From Vulcanimicrobiota bacterium (GTDB taxonomy: Bacteria; Vulcanimicrobiota; Xenobia; Xenobiales; JADMJV01): a stretch of DNA of 64,000 bases. Shown here piece after piece: positions 1 to 8,852 of this stretch. Numbering within the stretch: the first letter of the stretch is position 1; each line of letters starts with the position of its first letter. The notes under the pieces are model-generated. The model ran no database searches and was not told where the DNA came from. It saw nothing but the letters and a program-made list of their open reading frames with translations. The stretch lies in the NCBI GenBank assembly GCA_019637395.1, contig JAHBVR010000017.1, forward strand, positions 1 through 64,000, written 5' to 3'. Both the position numbers and the translations under genes were made by a program.

Positions 1-182
1 GCCATCGCTCATCTTTCAACCAGATCCTTCGCTTGGGATCAAAGTATTTTCCGGGCGAAGCCCGGCCTCCCCGCTTCCGCCCATGGTGTTGGCCTGGGAT
101 CGTTTTCGTTCCGGCGCAGCCGGCCACCAGACTTCCGCCCGAGCCAATCCCTTCCCAGGTTCGATGCCCGTAGACGCGTTTT
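1..182. other. Intergenic 5' flank of the group II intron
   Basis: No convincing gene is visible here; the open frames look like chance frames in GC-rich DNA. A GC-rich hairpin (CCGGGC, loop gaa, GCCCGG) lies at about 51-65 but has no T-tract, so it is not a clear terminator. The segment is the 5' exon side of the intron, which begins at about 183. Confidence 0.4.
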
Positions 183-2085
183 GTGCGAGCGCCGGTAAAA
201 TCGGCGGGGTGTTAAGGGTTGAAATACCCTACGCTGAAGGGTTAGCCGCCCACAGCGGCTCCGAGTCATGCGTAAGTAGCCGTGAGGTTGCGGACGAAGC
301 GTTGACAGGGGTGTGTGCAGGCTTGGTATTGAGCCGCGAAAACGCTCTTCGGGGTGCCGACGTGCTTCACAACAACGGAAGGCAACACCGACGACATCGA
401 CATGGCGAGATGGCGTTGGACCCCGCGCGGTCGGAGACCCAGTGCATGCACACGACGCACCTCGTGCGGGAACCGGGAGATCCCGTGTCCTCTCGTTGCT
501 GTTGGAGCGGCGGGACGCAGAGGGAAATCTAAGGATAGGTACCATAAGATGAACGGACACGGGAAGTCGGACAGGCCGATATTACCGACGAAGTCGTCGA
601 ACAAAGCCACCCAGGCTGCGGAGACGATGGAGGGAAGCGACCTGACCAAGGGCAATCAGCGACAGCAAAACACGCAACGGACTCAGAGCCGAGCAGGCGT
701 GCAAAGTGCGCTGGAGCGGATTCGCGAGGCTGCAAGAAGGGACAGAAAGAGACAGTTCACCTGTATCTACCACCACATCTGCAACATAGGCTCTCTGCGT
801 GAGGCGTTCTACGCCCTGAAGCGAGATGCATCACCTGGAGTCGACGGCGAGACGTAGAGGCACTATGAGGAAACCCTGGAGGACAACCTCCAGGACCTAA
901 GTGCAAGATTGAATCGGGGATACCGTGCGAAGCCCGTTCGGAGGGTCTATATCCCAAAGGCGGACGGCCGACAGCGACCAATCGGTGTGCCAGCGCTGGA
1001 AGATAAAATCGTCCAGCGCAGCACAGTGGCAGTCCTGAATGCCATCTACGAAGTAGACTTTGCCGGTTTCTCATACGGGTTCCGACCCGGTCGGAGCCAA
1101 CATGACGCTCTGAGAGAGCTTAGTGCTGGCCTGATGTACAAGGTGGGCTGGGTTCTCGACGCAGACATTCGTGGTTTCTTCGATACCATCAATCACGAAT
1201 GGCTGATTCGGTTCGTCGAGCACCGTATAGCGGACCAGCGGGTCGTGCGAATCATCCAGAAATGGCTGAAAGCAGGCGTGCTGGAAGACGGAAAATGGCG
1301 CCAATGCGCGGAAGGGACACCGCAAGGGGGGAGCATTTCCCCCGTACTGGCGAATCTCTACCTGCACTATGCCTTCGACCTCTGGGTGCATTGGTGGAGA
1401 CGTCAACCTGGACGCAGCAACGTAATAGTTGTGCGCTATGCTGACGACTTCATCGTAGGGTTCCAATCACAGAAGGATGCCAAACAATTCAGGGATGACC
1501 TGAAATTGCGACTGGCCAAATTCAAACTGGAACTACATCCAGATAAAACTCGACTCCTGGAGTTTGGGCGCTTTGCGGCCCGAGATCGAGCGAACCGAGG
1601 CGAAGGAAAGCCAGGCACTTTTACCTTCCTGGGATTCACACACATCTGTGGCAAGTCCCGAGAAGGGAAGTTCACCGTCTGGCGACACACGGAAAGAAAG
1701 CGTATGCGGGCAAAGCTTCAGGCCATAAAGGTCGAATTGCGACACCGCCTCCACGCTCAAATTCCGGTAGTAGGAAATGGCTGGCGAGCGTGCTCCGCGG
1801 CCACTACAACTACTATGGAGTAACCAACAACTCACAAGCCCTGGGTGCCTTTCGCCATCAGGTCAGCCAACTCTGGTTCAGAACGCTTCGGCGTCGGAGT
1901 CAGAAATCGCGGCTGAACTGGGGACGCATGGAAAGGCTTGTAAGAAAATGGTTGCCTCCCGTCCGCATCGTTCGTTCTGCCCTGGAAAGCGCCCGCGGTA
2001 TGACCTAAGGTAGGAGCCGTATGCGTTAGTAGCGCCCGTACGGATCTGTGCGGGGGGCCCGGGGTAACCCGGGCTCCTACCGCGA
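183..2085 (+). mobile_element. Group II intron, about 1.9 kb, with a degenerate reverse transcriptase
   Basis: The element opens with GTGCGAG, matching the GUGYG 5' end of group II introns. It continues as a structured non-coding leader of about 360 bases, carries a reverse transcriptase/maturase frame, and closes with a recognisable domain V (GAGCCGTATGCG ... CGTACGG ... GTGCGGGGGG, about 2016-2056). A domain VI-like hairpin (CCCGGG, taa, CCCGGG) follows, with a 3' end near CTACCGCGAC. The RNA parts look intact while the protein is broken, so the element probably cannot move by itself but might splice if a maturase is supplied in trans. The 3' boundary is less certain than the 5' one. No interrupted host gene is recognisable on either side. 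Confidence 0.8.
549..2008 (+). pseudogene. ltrA: Group II intron reverse transcriptase/maturase (LtrA type), broken by a stop and a frameshift
   Basis: Reading from ATG 549, the N-terminal part ends with SPGVDGET at a TAG (855-857). The same frame continues with RHYEETLEDNL, where the family normally has Trp, so TGG to TAG is the simplest change. The main block then shows reverse transcriptase motifs: GFRPGRSQHDAL, EGTPQGGSISPVLANLYLH and the catalytic YADD. Near 1770-1790 the frame is lost; the expected maturase end (WLASVLRGHYNYYGV ... RRRSQKSRLNW ... RMERLVRKWLPP) continues in another frame to 2008. No HNH domain is seen. Two independent lesions argue for a dead gene, though one could be a sequencing error. 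Family assignment is secure. Confidence 0.9.
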
Positions 2086-2114
2086 CCGCCCGATCGGGTT
2101 CTGATCCAACTTGA

Positions 2115-2136
2115 GCGCTCACAGCGCGTCTTTTTT
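2115..2136 (+). terminator. Weak hairpin with T-tract just downstream of the intron
   Basis: GCGCT, loop cac, AGCGC is followed by GTC and six T. The stem is only five pairs, so the call is tentative. It lies between the intron end and the converging M48 gene, and would terminate transcription coming from the left. Confidence 0.35.
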
Positions 2137-2240
2137 GTAAAGTGGTTACCGTTTCCGGCCGGCGAGAGTCAAGAAATTTTGCTCAAGTTTTACGCGATCG
2201 GCACTGGCGTCATGTCGGAACATACGAACTGAGTACAGGC

Positions 2241-3002
2241 TTAGTAGCCTGATTGTGTCTGAATCTGGTTGAGTCGCTCGATGCGTTTGGGTAGGGGAGG
2301 GTGGGTTTTGCTGCCTAACAAGGACTTCTCGCCGTAGAGAGCCACCTGGTGAGCCGCCAGCTTCTGCAGGGCGCTCATCAGGCCGTTGGCTTGATAGCCG
2401 GCGGCAATCGCCAGTTTCAGGCCCATGGAGTCGGCCTCGCTTTCCTGGGCGTGACTGAAGGCCGAGCGTTGGCGGGAATAGCTGTAGGCTTTCTCGAGTT
2501 GCTGATGGAGGCGATTGTACTCGTAGTTCTCCCGCATCTGGGCGGTTTCGCTCTGATCGTTGCCGTGGCGTTCCAAATGGGTGGCATACTCTTGGAGGGC
2601 CTTCTCCAGCTTGGCTATTTCCACGAAGTCGGCGTCCACGTGCTGGCGCACGCCGTGGATCACTTCGTGGGAAAGCACGCCGGCCAGTTCGTCATCGCTC
2701 AGATTGAGTTTGAGCAGGCCGGTGGTCACGAAGACCACGCCCTCGCCGCAGCAGGCCGCGTTAGGCTCGTCGGTCTGGACCAGGGTGAAGGTTCAGGGGA
2801 TGGGACGTCGCGCCAGGCTGGCCAGGCGCTGGCCGATGGCGTCGATGCGTTGGGCCCGCGAATCGCCGGTGATGATCCGGTAGCGCTCCCGGGCCAGGGC
2901 TTTTTGAAAGCGCTCCCGGGCGCGCAGACTCTCATCGGAGGGACGGATCGGTTGGGCCAGGGCCACCGCCATGACCGCCAAAAACCAGATAAGCCGCTTC
3001 AT
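2241..3002 (-). pseudogene. M48-family zinc metallopeptidase interrupted by an in-frame TGA
   Basis: From ATG 3002 the protein begins with a hydrophobic signal-like segment (MKRLIWFLAVMAVALAQ) and runs to LARRPIP, where TGA (2793-2795) stops it. The same frame continues with TFTLVQTDEPNAACCGEG and then VFVTTGLLKLNLSDDELAGVLSHEVIHG, the HExxH zinc site of M48 peptidases, with a downstream ESEADSMGL third-ligand region. The normal family has an aromatic residue where the stop lies, so one base (TGG to TGA) explains it. The start overlaps the stop of the upstream MFS gene (ATGA), so the two are translationally coupled. TGA is an ordinary stop elsewhere in the window, so read-through is unlikely. 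A sequencing error is possible. Confidence 0.75.
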
Positions 3003-4144
3003 ACCGCTTTCTTTTCGCTGAGCCAGTAGAAAAATCCGCCCAGCGGCAAAGCGCAGCCCAGGCCGACCACGCCGGGCCAGCCCCAGCGCGCGAAGGCCAG
3101 GCCCGAGAGGGCTGAAGCCAGCGCTCCTCCCAGAAAGAAAGCGGCGATATAGAGCGTGTTGATGCGGCTGCGCTGCTCGGGTTCCAACTGATAGATGACC
3201 TGCTGGCCCAGTACCAGCGTGCCCTGCACGCAGGCATCCAGCAGCAAGGTTCCGGCCAGGAGCGCCGGCAGTGTACCCACCAGCGTCAGGGCGAAGCCGG
3301 CCGCCGCTCCCAACAGACAAAGCCCGGTCAGTCCCTGTCCCCGTCCGGCATCCCCCTGGCGGCCAAACCAGGGAGCGCACAGGGCTCCCACCGCGCCGAT
3401 CAGAGCGAAACGTCCGATCGCTCCTTGCCCGTAATTCCAGGGGGGAGACGACAGCCAGAAAGTCAGGCCGGTCCAAAAAGCCGAGAAGCTGCCGAACATG
3501 CTCACCTGGTAGATGGCCCGCCGGCGCAGCGGCGCATAGGCCAGCCAGATGCGCCCCAACGACCCCAATAATTGCTTATACGTGAGTTGCGTGCCGGGTT
3601 GGTGGCGCGGCAGAATGGCCCCCAGCCAGAAGTTGAGCAGCACCAGCAGGCCGGCCGAAAGGCGGAAAACGGAACGCCAGCCCCATTCCTCGGCCACCAT
3701 ACCGGATACCGCCCGGGCCAGCAGCACGCCGATGAGCAGACCGCTCATCACCTGCCCGACCACCCGCCCGCGCTCCCGGGCCGGCGCCAGATGAGCCGCG
3801 AAGGGAACCAGCACCTGAGCCACTACCGAGGTGAAGCCGATGGTCAGGGAAACCAGAGCGAAGATGGCGAAATTGGGCGCCCAGGAGGCTCCCAACAGAG
3901 CCAGGGTGGTCAGCCAGAGGACGCGGCGGATCAGCCTCCGGTTTTCGAAAAGGTCCCCGAGCGGCACCACCAGTAGCAGTCCCAGGGCGTAGCCCAATTG
4001 GGTGAGCGTGACCACCAGGCTGGTTTTTTCCGCCCCGGCGCCCAGTTCGTGGCCGATCACTCCCAACAGAGGCTGGGCGTAGTAGAGGTTGCCGGCGGCC
4101 AGCCCGCAGGCGACGGCGAAGGTCAGGGTGAGACGGCGATTCAT
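2999..4144 (-). CDS. MFS transporter
   Basis: This 381-residue inner-membrane protein has about twelve hydrophobic segments. It starts MNRRLTLTFAVACGLAAGNLYYAQPLL and carries a motif-A-like loop after TM2 (VPLGDLFENRRLIRR). The NLYYAQPLL start is typical of a drug-exporter-like MFS group (YgaY-like). The substrate cannot be told from sequence. It is the first gene of a two-gene unit with the damaged M48 peptidase, overlapping it by four bases, and is divergent from the GNAT gene with only about 20-60 bases between starts. One uptake-like repeat copy (3571-3579) falls inside the coding region and encodes YKQLL. Family certain, specificity unknown. Confidence 0.88.
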   Translation of the reverse strand: MNRRLTLTFAVACGLAAGNLYYAQPLLGVIGHELGAGAEKTSLVVTLTQLGYALGLLLVVPLGDLFENRRLIRRVLWLTTLALLGASWAPNFAIFALVSLTIGFTSVVAQVLVPFAAHLAPARERGRVVGQVMSGLLIGVLLARAVSGMVAEEWGWRSVFRLSAGLLVLLNFWLGAILPRHQPGTQLTYKQLLGSLGRIWLAYAPLRRRAIYQVSMFGSFSAFWTGLTFWLSSPPWNYGQGAIGRFALIGAVGALCAPWFGRQGDAGRGQGLTGLCLLGAAAGFALTLVGTLPALLAGTLLLDACVQGTLVLGQQVIYQLEPEQRSRINTLYIAAFFLGGALASALSGLAFARWGWPGVVGLGCALPLGGFFYWLSEKKAV

Positions 4145-4164
4145 GACCGGTCAGCATAGGCAAA

Positions 4165-4746
4165 ATGGACTACAGGGTCAAGCCGCCTCCGCGAGAACAG
4201 TCCTCCATGAAATGGCTGCGCCGGCCCCAGACCATCGGACTGCAGTTTCGGGCGGGGAGGCTGGAAGATCTGGAGTCCCTCTACGCTCTGGAGGTCGAAC
4301 TCTTCGGCGCGCAAATCTGGAGTCGCGAACATCTCTCCCGGGCTCTGAGCGATACCGGCCAGGAGTTTCGCTTGGCGCTGGACGGCGCCCAACTGGTCGG
4401 CTATCTCTGGTTGGACTGGACCACCGGCGAACGCGGCACGCTGGAAGTGGACGGACTGGTGGTAGCGCCCGCCTATCGCCGGCGCAAAATCGCCGAACGT
4501 TTGCTCCATTGGGCGGTAGAACGCGCCGTGCAGGCCGGTTGGCCCCGCTTGCAACTGAAAGTGCGGGCTGACAATCTACCGGCCCTCAAGCTCTATTCCA
4601 AGTTCGGGTTCCACAAAGTGGAAGATCTTCCGGGTGTCTACGTGGGTAAGGATGGATTGCTGCTCCGCCTGGAGCAGCTTCCCGCCAGGGCGCCGGAATT
4701 CGCCAGGAAACGCAGTCAGTTGGAAGGTTGGCAGGGTCGGGGTTAG
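4165..4746 (+). CDS. GNAT-family N-acetyltransferase
   Basis: This is a 193-residue RimI-like acetyltransferase expected to move an acetyl group from acetyl-CoA to an amine. The central beta strand and P-loop region reads LEVDGLVVAPAYRRRKIAERLL, with RRRKIA in place of the usual RGxGxG/A. The C-terminal half shows VRADNLPALKLYSKFGF, the classic end of the fold. The ATG at 4207 (MKWLRRP) is an alternative start that would leave a more normal divergent promoter space with the MFS gene; neither start has a clear Shine-Dalgarno. The substrate is unknown. The stop lies just before the next secreted-protein gene, suggesting an operon. Confidence 0.85.
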   Translation: MDYRVKPPPREQSSMKWLRRPQTIGLQFRAGRLEDLESLYALEVELFGAQIWSREHLSRALSDTGQEFRLALDGAQLVGYLWLDWTTGERGTLEVDGLVVAPAYRRRKIAERLLHWAVERAVQAGWPRLQLKVRADNLPALKLYSKFGFHKVEDLPGVYVGKDGLLLRLEQLPARAPEFARKRSQLEGWQGRG

Positions 4747-4757
4747 AAGCGGAGGCC

Positions 4758-5492
4758 ATGCGCCTGCTCTTTTTGTTTTTGCTGCTGACCCTGGCTGCCT
4801 GGGCCGAGCCCTGGGTTCTTCCCAAGGTGGCCCCCGTCTCCAGCCGGGTTCCCCTGCACTGGGCCGGTAAGCAGTCCCTGACCGGGGGCCGCGTCCTGAT
4901 GTGGACGGATAGCCTGGCCGGCTCGGTGGTTCAACTCACCCGCGGCAAGCGCATCCTGTGGCGGGTGCGCGCCACTTTTGAGCTGGGCAAGCCTAACCTG
5001 CGCTACGAAGCGCGTAGCGCGGCGCTGGCCGTGTTTCGCAGCTGGGTCAGCCGGCGCGACGGCCAAAAGCAGGTCGGGGAAGTCAGTCTGGCCCTGCGCC
5101 TGAGCGACGGCGGGGTGGCCTGGATGTCGCAGGCGCTGGCTTCCAATAGCGATCGTCCCGGCACTCCCAATCTGGTCAAAGGCGATCGCCTCTATGAAAT
5201 CTACCTGGGCCCTCAACTGGCCCCCAATCTGGTGGTGCGCCGCCTGGCGGATGGGCGGCCCCAGTTCATTCGCGACGTGCCCAATCCGGATGGTGAGCCA
5301 TTTGATTTGGTGGACCGGCGCGTGCACAAACTGGACGTCCTGTCCGACGGCGTGCAGTTGTCGCTGGCCGACAAGACGCGTCACTGGCACATCTTTCTCT
5401 TCTCGCTGGTGGACGGTACACTGAAGAAGCAGCGCGAAGGCGTGGCTGGACTGGGCGAACGCTTCTGGAAAGACGGCGAATTTAAACCTTAA
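4758..5492 (+). CDS. Secreted protein of unknown function
   Basis: I do not recognise this 244-residue protein. The start at ATG 4758 is chosen because GGAGG lies just upstream and it opens directly with a signal peptide (MRLLFLFLLLTLAAWAEP). The mature part is rich in beta-type sequence and Trp/Arg, with no cysteine pattern and no catalytic motif I can see. It begins twelve bases after the GNAT stop, so the two probably share a transcript. Its 3' end overlaps the convergent small membrane-protein gene by eleven bases. An envelope or periplasmic location follows from the signal peptide. Confidence 0.7.
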   Translation: MRLLFLFLLLTLAAWAEPWVLPKVAPVSSRVPLHWAGKQSLTGGRVLMWTDSLAGSVVQLTRGKRILWRVRATFELGKPNLRYEARSAALAVFRSWVSRRDGQKQVGEVSLALRLSDGGVAWMSQALASNSDRPGTPNLVKGDRLYEIYLGPQLAPNLVVRRLADGRPQFIRDVPNPDGEPFDLVDRRVHKLDVLSDGVQLSLADKTRHWHIFLFSLVDGTLKKQREGVAGLGERFWKDGEFKP

Positions 5493-5832
5493 AGACGCGC
5501 CCGCCACTGCGAATTTCATCCACCCCGGAAGCAAAGATGCCGTGATAGACACGCAGTTCGAGCGGGCCGGTGAGGGGACCGAGTTTGGTTTGGGCCGAGA
5601 CGGGCACGCTGGCCTGGTAGATCAGGCCTTCCTCACTGCGAAACTTGAGAATTAGAGTGCGCGAGCGTGCGTAGGTTTTGACCTGCTGGCTGATAAGTTC
5701 GGCTTTGACTTCTTTCTTGCTGGCCAGCAGATGGTTGCCGGAGATCAACAAGACCACGGTCAGGCCAAGGGCCAGGACCGCCGAGGCCACCCGGTTGAGC
5801 AACCGGGAAAAATCTCCGTTTTCCGCTTCCAT
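5482..5832 (-). CDS. Small single-pass membrane protein, unknown function
   Basis: This 116-residue protein has one strong transmembrane segment at residues 15-36 (VASAVLALGLTVVLLISG). About 75 residues of beta-rich sequence follow it, probably outside the membrane (SRTLILKFRSEEGLIYQASV, then PLTGPLELRVYHGI). No family is recognised. It ends inside the convergent gene on the plus strand. Codon use looks like the neighbours. Confidence is that it is a real gene, not in any role. Confidence 0.6.
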   Translation of the reverse strand: MEAENGDFSRLLNRVASAVLALGLTVVLLISGNHLLASKKEVKAELISQQVKTYARSRTLILKFRSEEGLIYQASVPVSAQTKLGPLTGPLELRVYHGIFASGVDEIRSGGRVFKV

Positions 5833-5869
5833 CTCCTGTACTTAGTTGGTCCTAAGGGGTTTGCATCCT

Positions 5870-6398
5870 CTATTTTATTTCTAAATGGACTCCAGCAGAT
5901 CCCCAGCGGGTGCGCAAGCCGAAGCGAAAAACCACCGAACCCTGCACCACTCCCCCCCTGGCCTGGAGCGCCTCGGCGTAGCGCCGGCCGATGGCGCGGC
6001 GCCGCTTCAGCATTTCCGGCAGGCGGTTCAACTGCACCAGGCCCACGGCCGCGTTGAGGTTGCTCAGCTTATAGTTGAATCGATACTGGTCGTCCTGGAT
6101 GCCGCCGTAATAGCGCTTGTCGCGAGCGGCCGCCAGCAGGTCGGCCTCGATGGCCGCCATCACCTTGGTGGGATAAAAGGAGAAGGCTCCGGCACTTTCC
6201 CAGGTGCCCACCGGCCGGCCGCGGTAGGTGGCCCCCGGCGCCCGGGCGCAATCCTCCAGGACGGGTACGCCGAACTGAAGAATCTCCTCCAGGTCGGCCA
6301 CGCAGCCCAGGTGATGCGGGCACATGCCCCGACTGCATGACACGCAGAGCCGCCTGTTCTTCGGCGGCGCCCAGCAGTGGTCTGGCCTGGGGAATCAC
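5870..6398 (-). pseudogene. DegT/DnrJ/EryC1/StrS aminotransferase remnant with an internal deletion
   Basis: The GTG at 6398 overlaps the stop of the histidine kinase gene (GTGA) and opens the usual family start (IPQARPLLGAAEEQAALRVMQSGHV). At about 6320-6345 the reading frame jumps, and the continuation GCVADLEEIL ... VPVLEDCARAPGATYRG ... FSFYPTKVMAAIE matches a region normally more than 100 residues further on. The PLP-binding Lys (SFYxTK) is kept, but the usual GEGG after it reads IEAD. The product would be about 175 residues against the usual 370 or so. An internal deletion plus frame loss makes this a remnant. Intact relatives convert keto-sugars or similar to amino sugars. Confidence 0.8.
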
Positions 6399-8782
6399 GC
6401 TGCCTCGATGGGCAGCTGAATGGTGAACTGGCTGCCCTGGCCCACAACCGACTCCACCTTCAACCGGCCGTTGTGAGCCACCATAATCTGTTGGGAAATG
6501 GACAGTCCCAGACCGGTTCCCTGGCCGACCGCCTTGGTGGTGAAGAAAGGTTCGAGAACGCGCGCCTGCAACTCGGGCGCCATGCCGGGTCCGCTGTCGC
6601 GCACGGCGATGCAGGCCCAGGCTCCGTCTTCAAAGGTGCTGATCAAGATATTGCGGGGGGAACCGGGAGTCGAGACCATGGCGTCGCGGGCGTTGAGCAG
6701 CAGATTGCAAATCACCTGCTGGATTTCATTCTGGTTGGCCGGCACCTTACGCACCTGACCCAGACGGGTCTCCACCTTCACTTGATCGATGGTCAGGGAG
6801 TGGCCCACCAGTTGCAGGGTGTCGGCTACCAGATTGCCCAGGTCGGTGGGCACCCGCCCGTGCTCGCTCTGGCGCGAATAGTAGAGCAGTTTTTCCACGA
6901 TGCCACGGGTGCGCTGCACCATTTCTTTGGCCTTGTTCAAACGGGTTTCGGCCTGCTCGGGCTGGCTGCGCATCACTTTCATGGCGCTTTCCACGTTGAG
7001 CATGACCGAACCCAGCGGAGTATTCATTTCGTGAGCCACGCCGGCGGCCAGCTGGCCCACCGCCGCCATTTTGGAAGACTGTACTAACTGGCCCTGGGCG
7101 GCCAGCGTTTCGGCGTACAGCTCCAGGTTTTTCCAGGCTACCGCCGCCAGCGTGCCCAACAGGCTGAGCGAATCCTGATGCCAGCGCGAAAAAGCCGCTG
7201 GTTGTTGCGAGCCCATCAGAATCAGGCCGACTTTCTGCAGGTCAGGATGGAAAATGGGTACGCCCAGCAAACTGCGCTGGTCCGGCAGTTCGGGCTGAAA
7301 ACGCGTCTGTTGCAGGTCCTCGATCAGCAATGGCAGGCGCGTGTTCAGAATGTGCTCGGCCAGCGGTCCTCGAGCTCCTTCCAAACGAACCTCTAGAAGA
7401 TCGTGGGCAAACAGGCTTCCGGCCGCCTGGGTCAGCTTCTCCAGGAAGATTTCACGGTCCATTTTGTCGAGAAATCCCAGCGAGCTGGAAAGCAGGCGGT
7501 CGAGCACGCCGGCCCGCTGGTGCAGCTCGCTGCTGTAGGTTTCTTGCTGGTAGAGGGCGACCTCGAGCGCCTCCAAATGCAGCGCAATTTGCAGCGCCAG
7601 GGTACCCTGGGAAGCGGCCTGGCTGAGGTGGCGCAACTCGGTTTCGCTGTAGGGGGCGTTGGCCCGCCCGATATAGAGGGCGCCGGCCGTGCCCAGCGGG
7701 AAGACGACGATCTGGTTCTCTTGAGGAAAGATGCGCTGCTCGCCCAGAGGAAGGCGCTGCACCACCCCGCTGCGCCAGGCCTCTTCCACCACCGGTTCGC
7801 TGAGATGCAGCAAGTTGGCCTGCTGCAGGCGCTCGAGCTGGGCGCTCTGACAACTGCGCGGATAGAGCCGATTTTCATACTGCAGGAAGACGGCCACCGT
7901 ATCGGCGTGGAGCAAGGAACCGCAGAGTTGCACGATCTGATCGGCGGTTTGTTGCAGATTGCGCACCTGGAGCAGCGCCTGGGTGGCCTTTTCCAGAATA
8001 CGGTTCTCGTCCACCCGCCGATCGAGAGTCTCTTTGAGCATCTTCTGCGAGGCCGAGGCCTGAGCCAGTTGGGTCTGGCTGGCATCGAGCTGGCGCAGTA
8101 CGTTCTGGCGCTGCCCCTCTTCCTCGCCGCGCACGATCATGCCGGCCACTCGCGGCAGCATGTCCACCATGGGAAGGCAGAGCAGCAGCCAGCCGCCTCC
8201 CTGGTTGGCCATCCAGGCCAGCAAGACGGCCGCGCAGCAGCCCGCGAAACGCACCCCGAAAAGACCGAGTTGCACGGCTTTGTAACGGGTGCGCTGGGCT
8301 TCGGCCAGTTCCCCCGTCAAGAGCAAATGGATCTCCAGCATCAGCAGACAATAGACGAAAGCCCCGGCGGCACCGCGCGCGGCCAGCGTGGCCTGGGGTT
8401 CCAGTTGGACGAAGAGCAGCATGCCCGCCAGCGTCAGCAGCAGAGCGGTCAGGTCCAGCAATCCTTCCAACCAGCGCAGGCGCAGGTCGGGAGAGCCCAG
8501 CATGGCGCTGCGCAGCAAGACCAGGATGCAGGCCAGGCCGGAAGGCCAGCCGGGTCCCACTCCCTCCAGCATGGCGAAGGCGAAGAGGAAAACGAAAGAG
8601 CAGGTGATCATGCCGGCCCCGGGCAGGCGGATGGCCCGGGTTTCCATCCACATGGCGCCGAGCGCGAAAATCAGGGCCGCCAGTGGGGGCGGGGTGTGGT
8701 TCAGGCTGGAAAAGCAATAGACGAGCGCGACCACGCAGGTCAACAGCAGCCCCCATACCTTCCAACCGCCCGGCATAGCCAT
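6395..8782 (-). CDS. Membrane sensor histidine kinase with two GAF-like domains
   Basis: The 795-residue protein has six or seven hydrophobic segments in residues 8-215, a coiled coil at about 225-270, two GAF-like regions (about 265-400 and 430-550), then HisKA and HATPase domains. His584 sits in GVAHEMNTPLGS. N box NLLLNARDA, G1 DSGPGM, F box EPFFTT and G2 GTGLGLSI are all intact, so it should autophosphorylate. It is divergent from the REC-BTAD regulator at 8853 with a 70-base gap, the obvious partner. The signal sensed is unknown. The remnant aminotransferase follows it with overlapping stop and start. Confidence 0.92.
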   Translation of the reverse strand: MAMPGGWKVWGLLLTCVVALVYCFSSLNHTPPPLAALIFALGAMWMETRAIRLPGAGMITCSFVFLFAFAMLEGVGPGWPSGLACILVLLRSAMLGSPDLRLRWLEGLLDLTALLLTLAGMLLFVQLEPQATLAARGAAGAFVYCLLMLEIHLLLTGELAEAQRTRYKAVQLGLFGVRFAGCCAAVLLAWMANQGGGWLLLCLPMVDMLPRVAGMIVRGEEEGQRQNVLRQLDASQTQLAQASASQKMLKETLDRRVDENRILEKATQALLQVRNLQQTADQIVQLCGSLLHADTVAVFLQYENRLYPRSCQSAQLERLQQANLLHLSEPVVEEAWRSGVVQRLPLGEQRIFPQENQIVVFPLGTAGALYIGRANAPYSETELRHLSQAASQGTLALQIALHLEALEVALYQQETYSSELHQRAGVLDRLLSSSLGFLDKMDREIFLEKLTQAAGSLFAHDLLEVRLEGARGPLAEHILNTRLPLLIEDLQQTRFQPELPDQRSLLGVPIFHPDLQKVGLILMGSQQPAAFSRWHQDSLSLLGTLAAVAWKNLELYAETLAAQGQLVQSSKMAAVGQLAAGVAHEMNTPLGSVMLNVESAMKVMRSQPEQAETRLNKAKEMVQRTRGIVEKLLYYSRQSEHGRVPTDLGNLVADTLQLVGHSLTIDQVKVETRLGQVRKVPANQNEIQQVICNLLLNARDAMVSTPGSPRNILISTFEDGAWACIAVRDSGPGMAPELQARVLEPFFTTKAVGQGTGLGLSISQQIMVAHNGRLKVESVVGQGSQFTIQLPIEAA

Positions 8783-8852
8783 TCGCTTAGCGATCGGCCC
8801 GGTTTACCCTGGCTTCCAGGGTTGCCTTAAGCAAAAGACGAAGGACGGACCT

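Noticed and set aside
2793-2795. TGA as a sense codon (recoded UGA or selenocysteine) in the M48 gene
   Set aside because: TGA ends many intact genes in the window, often in overlapping stop-start pairs, and no selenocysteine hairpin or suitable active-site context is seen.
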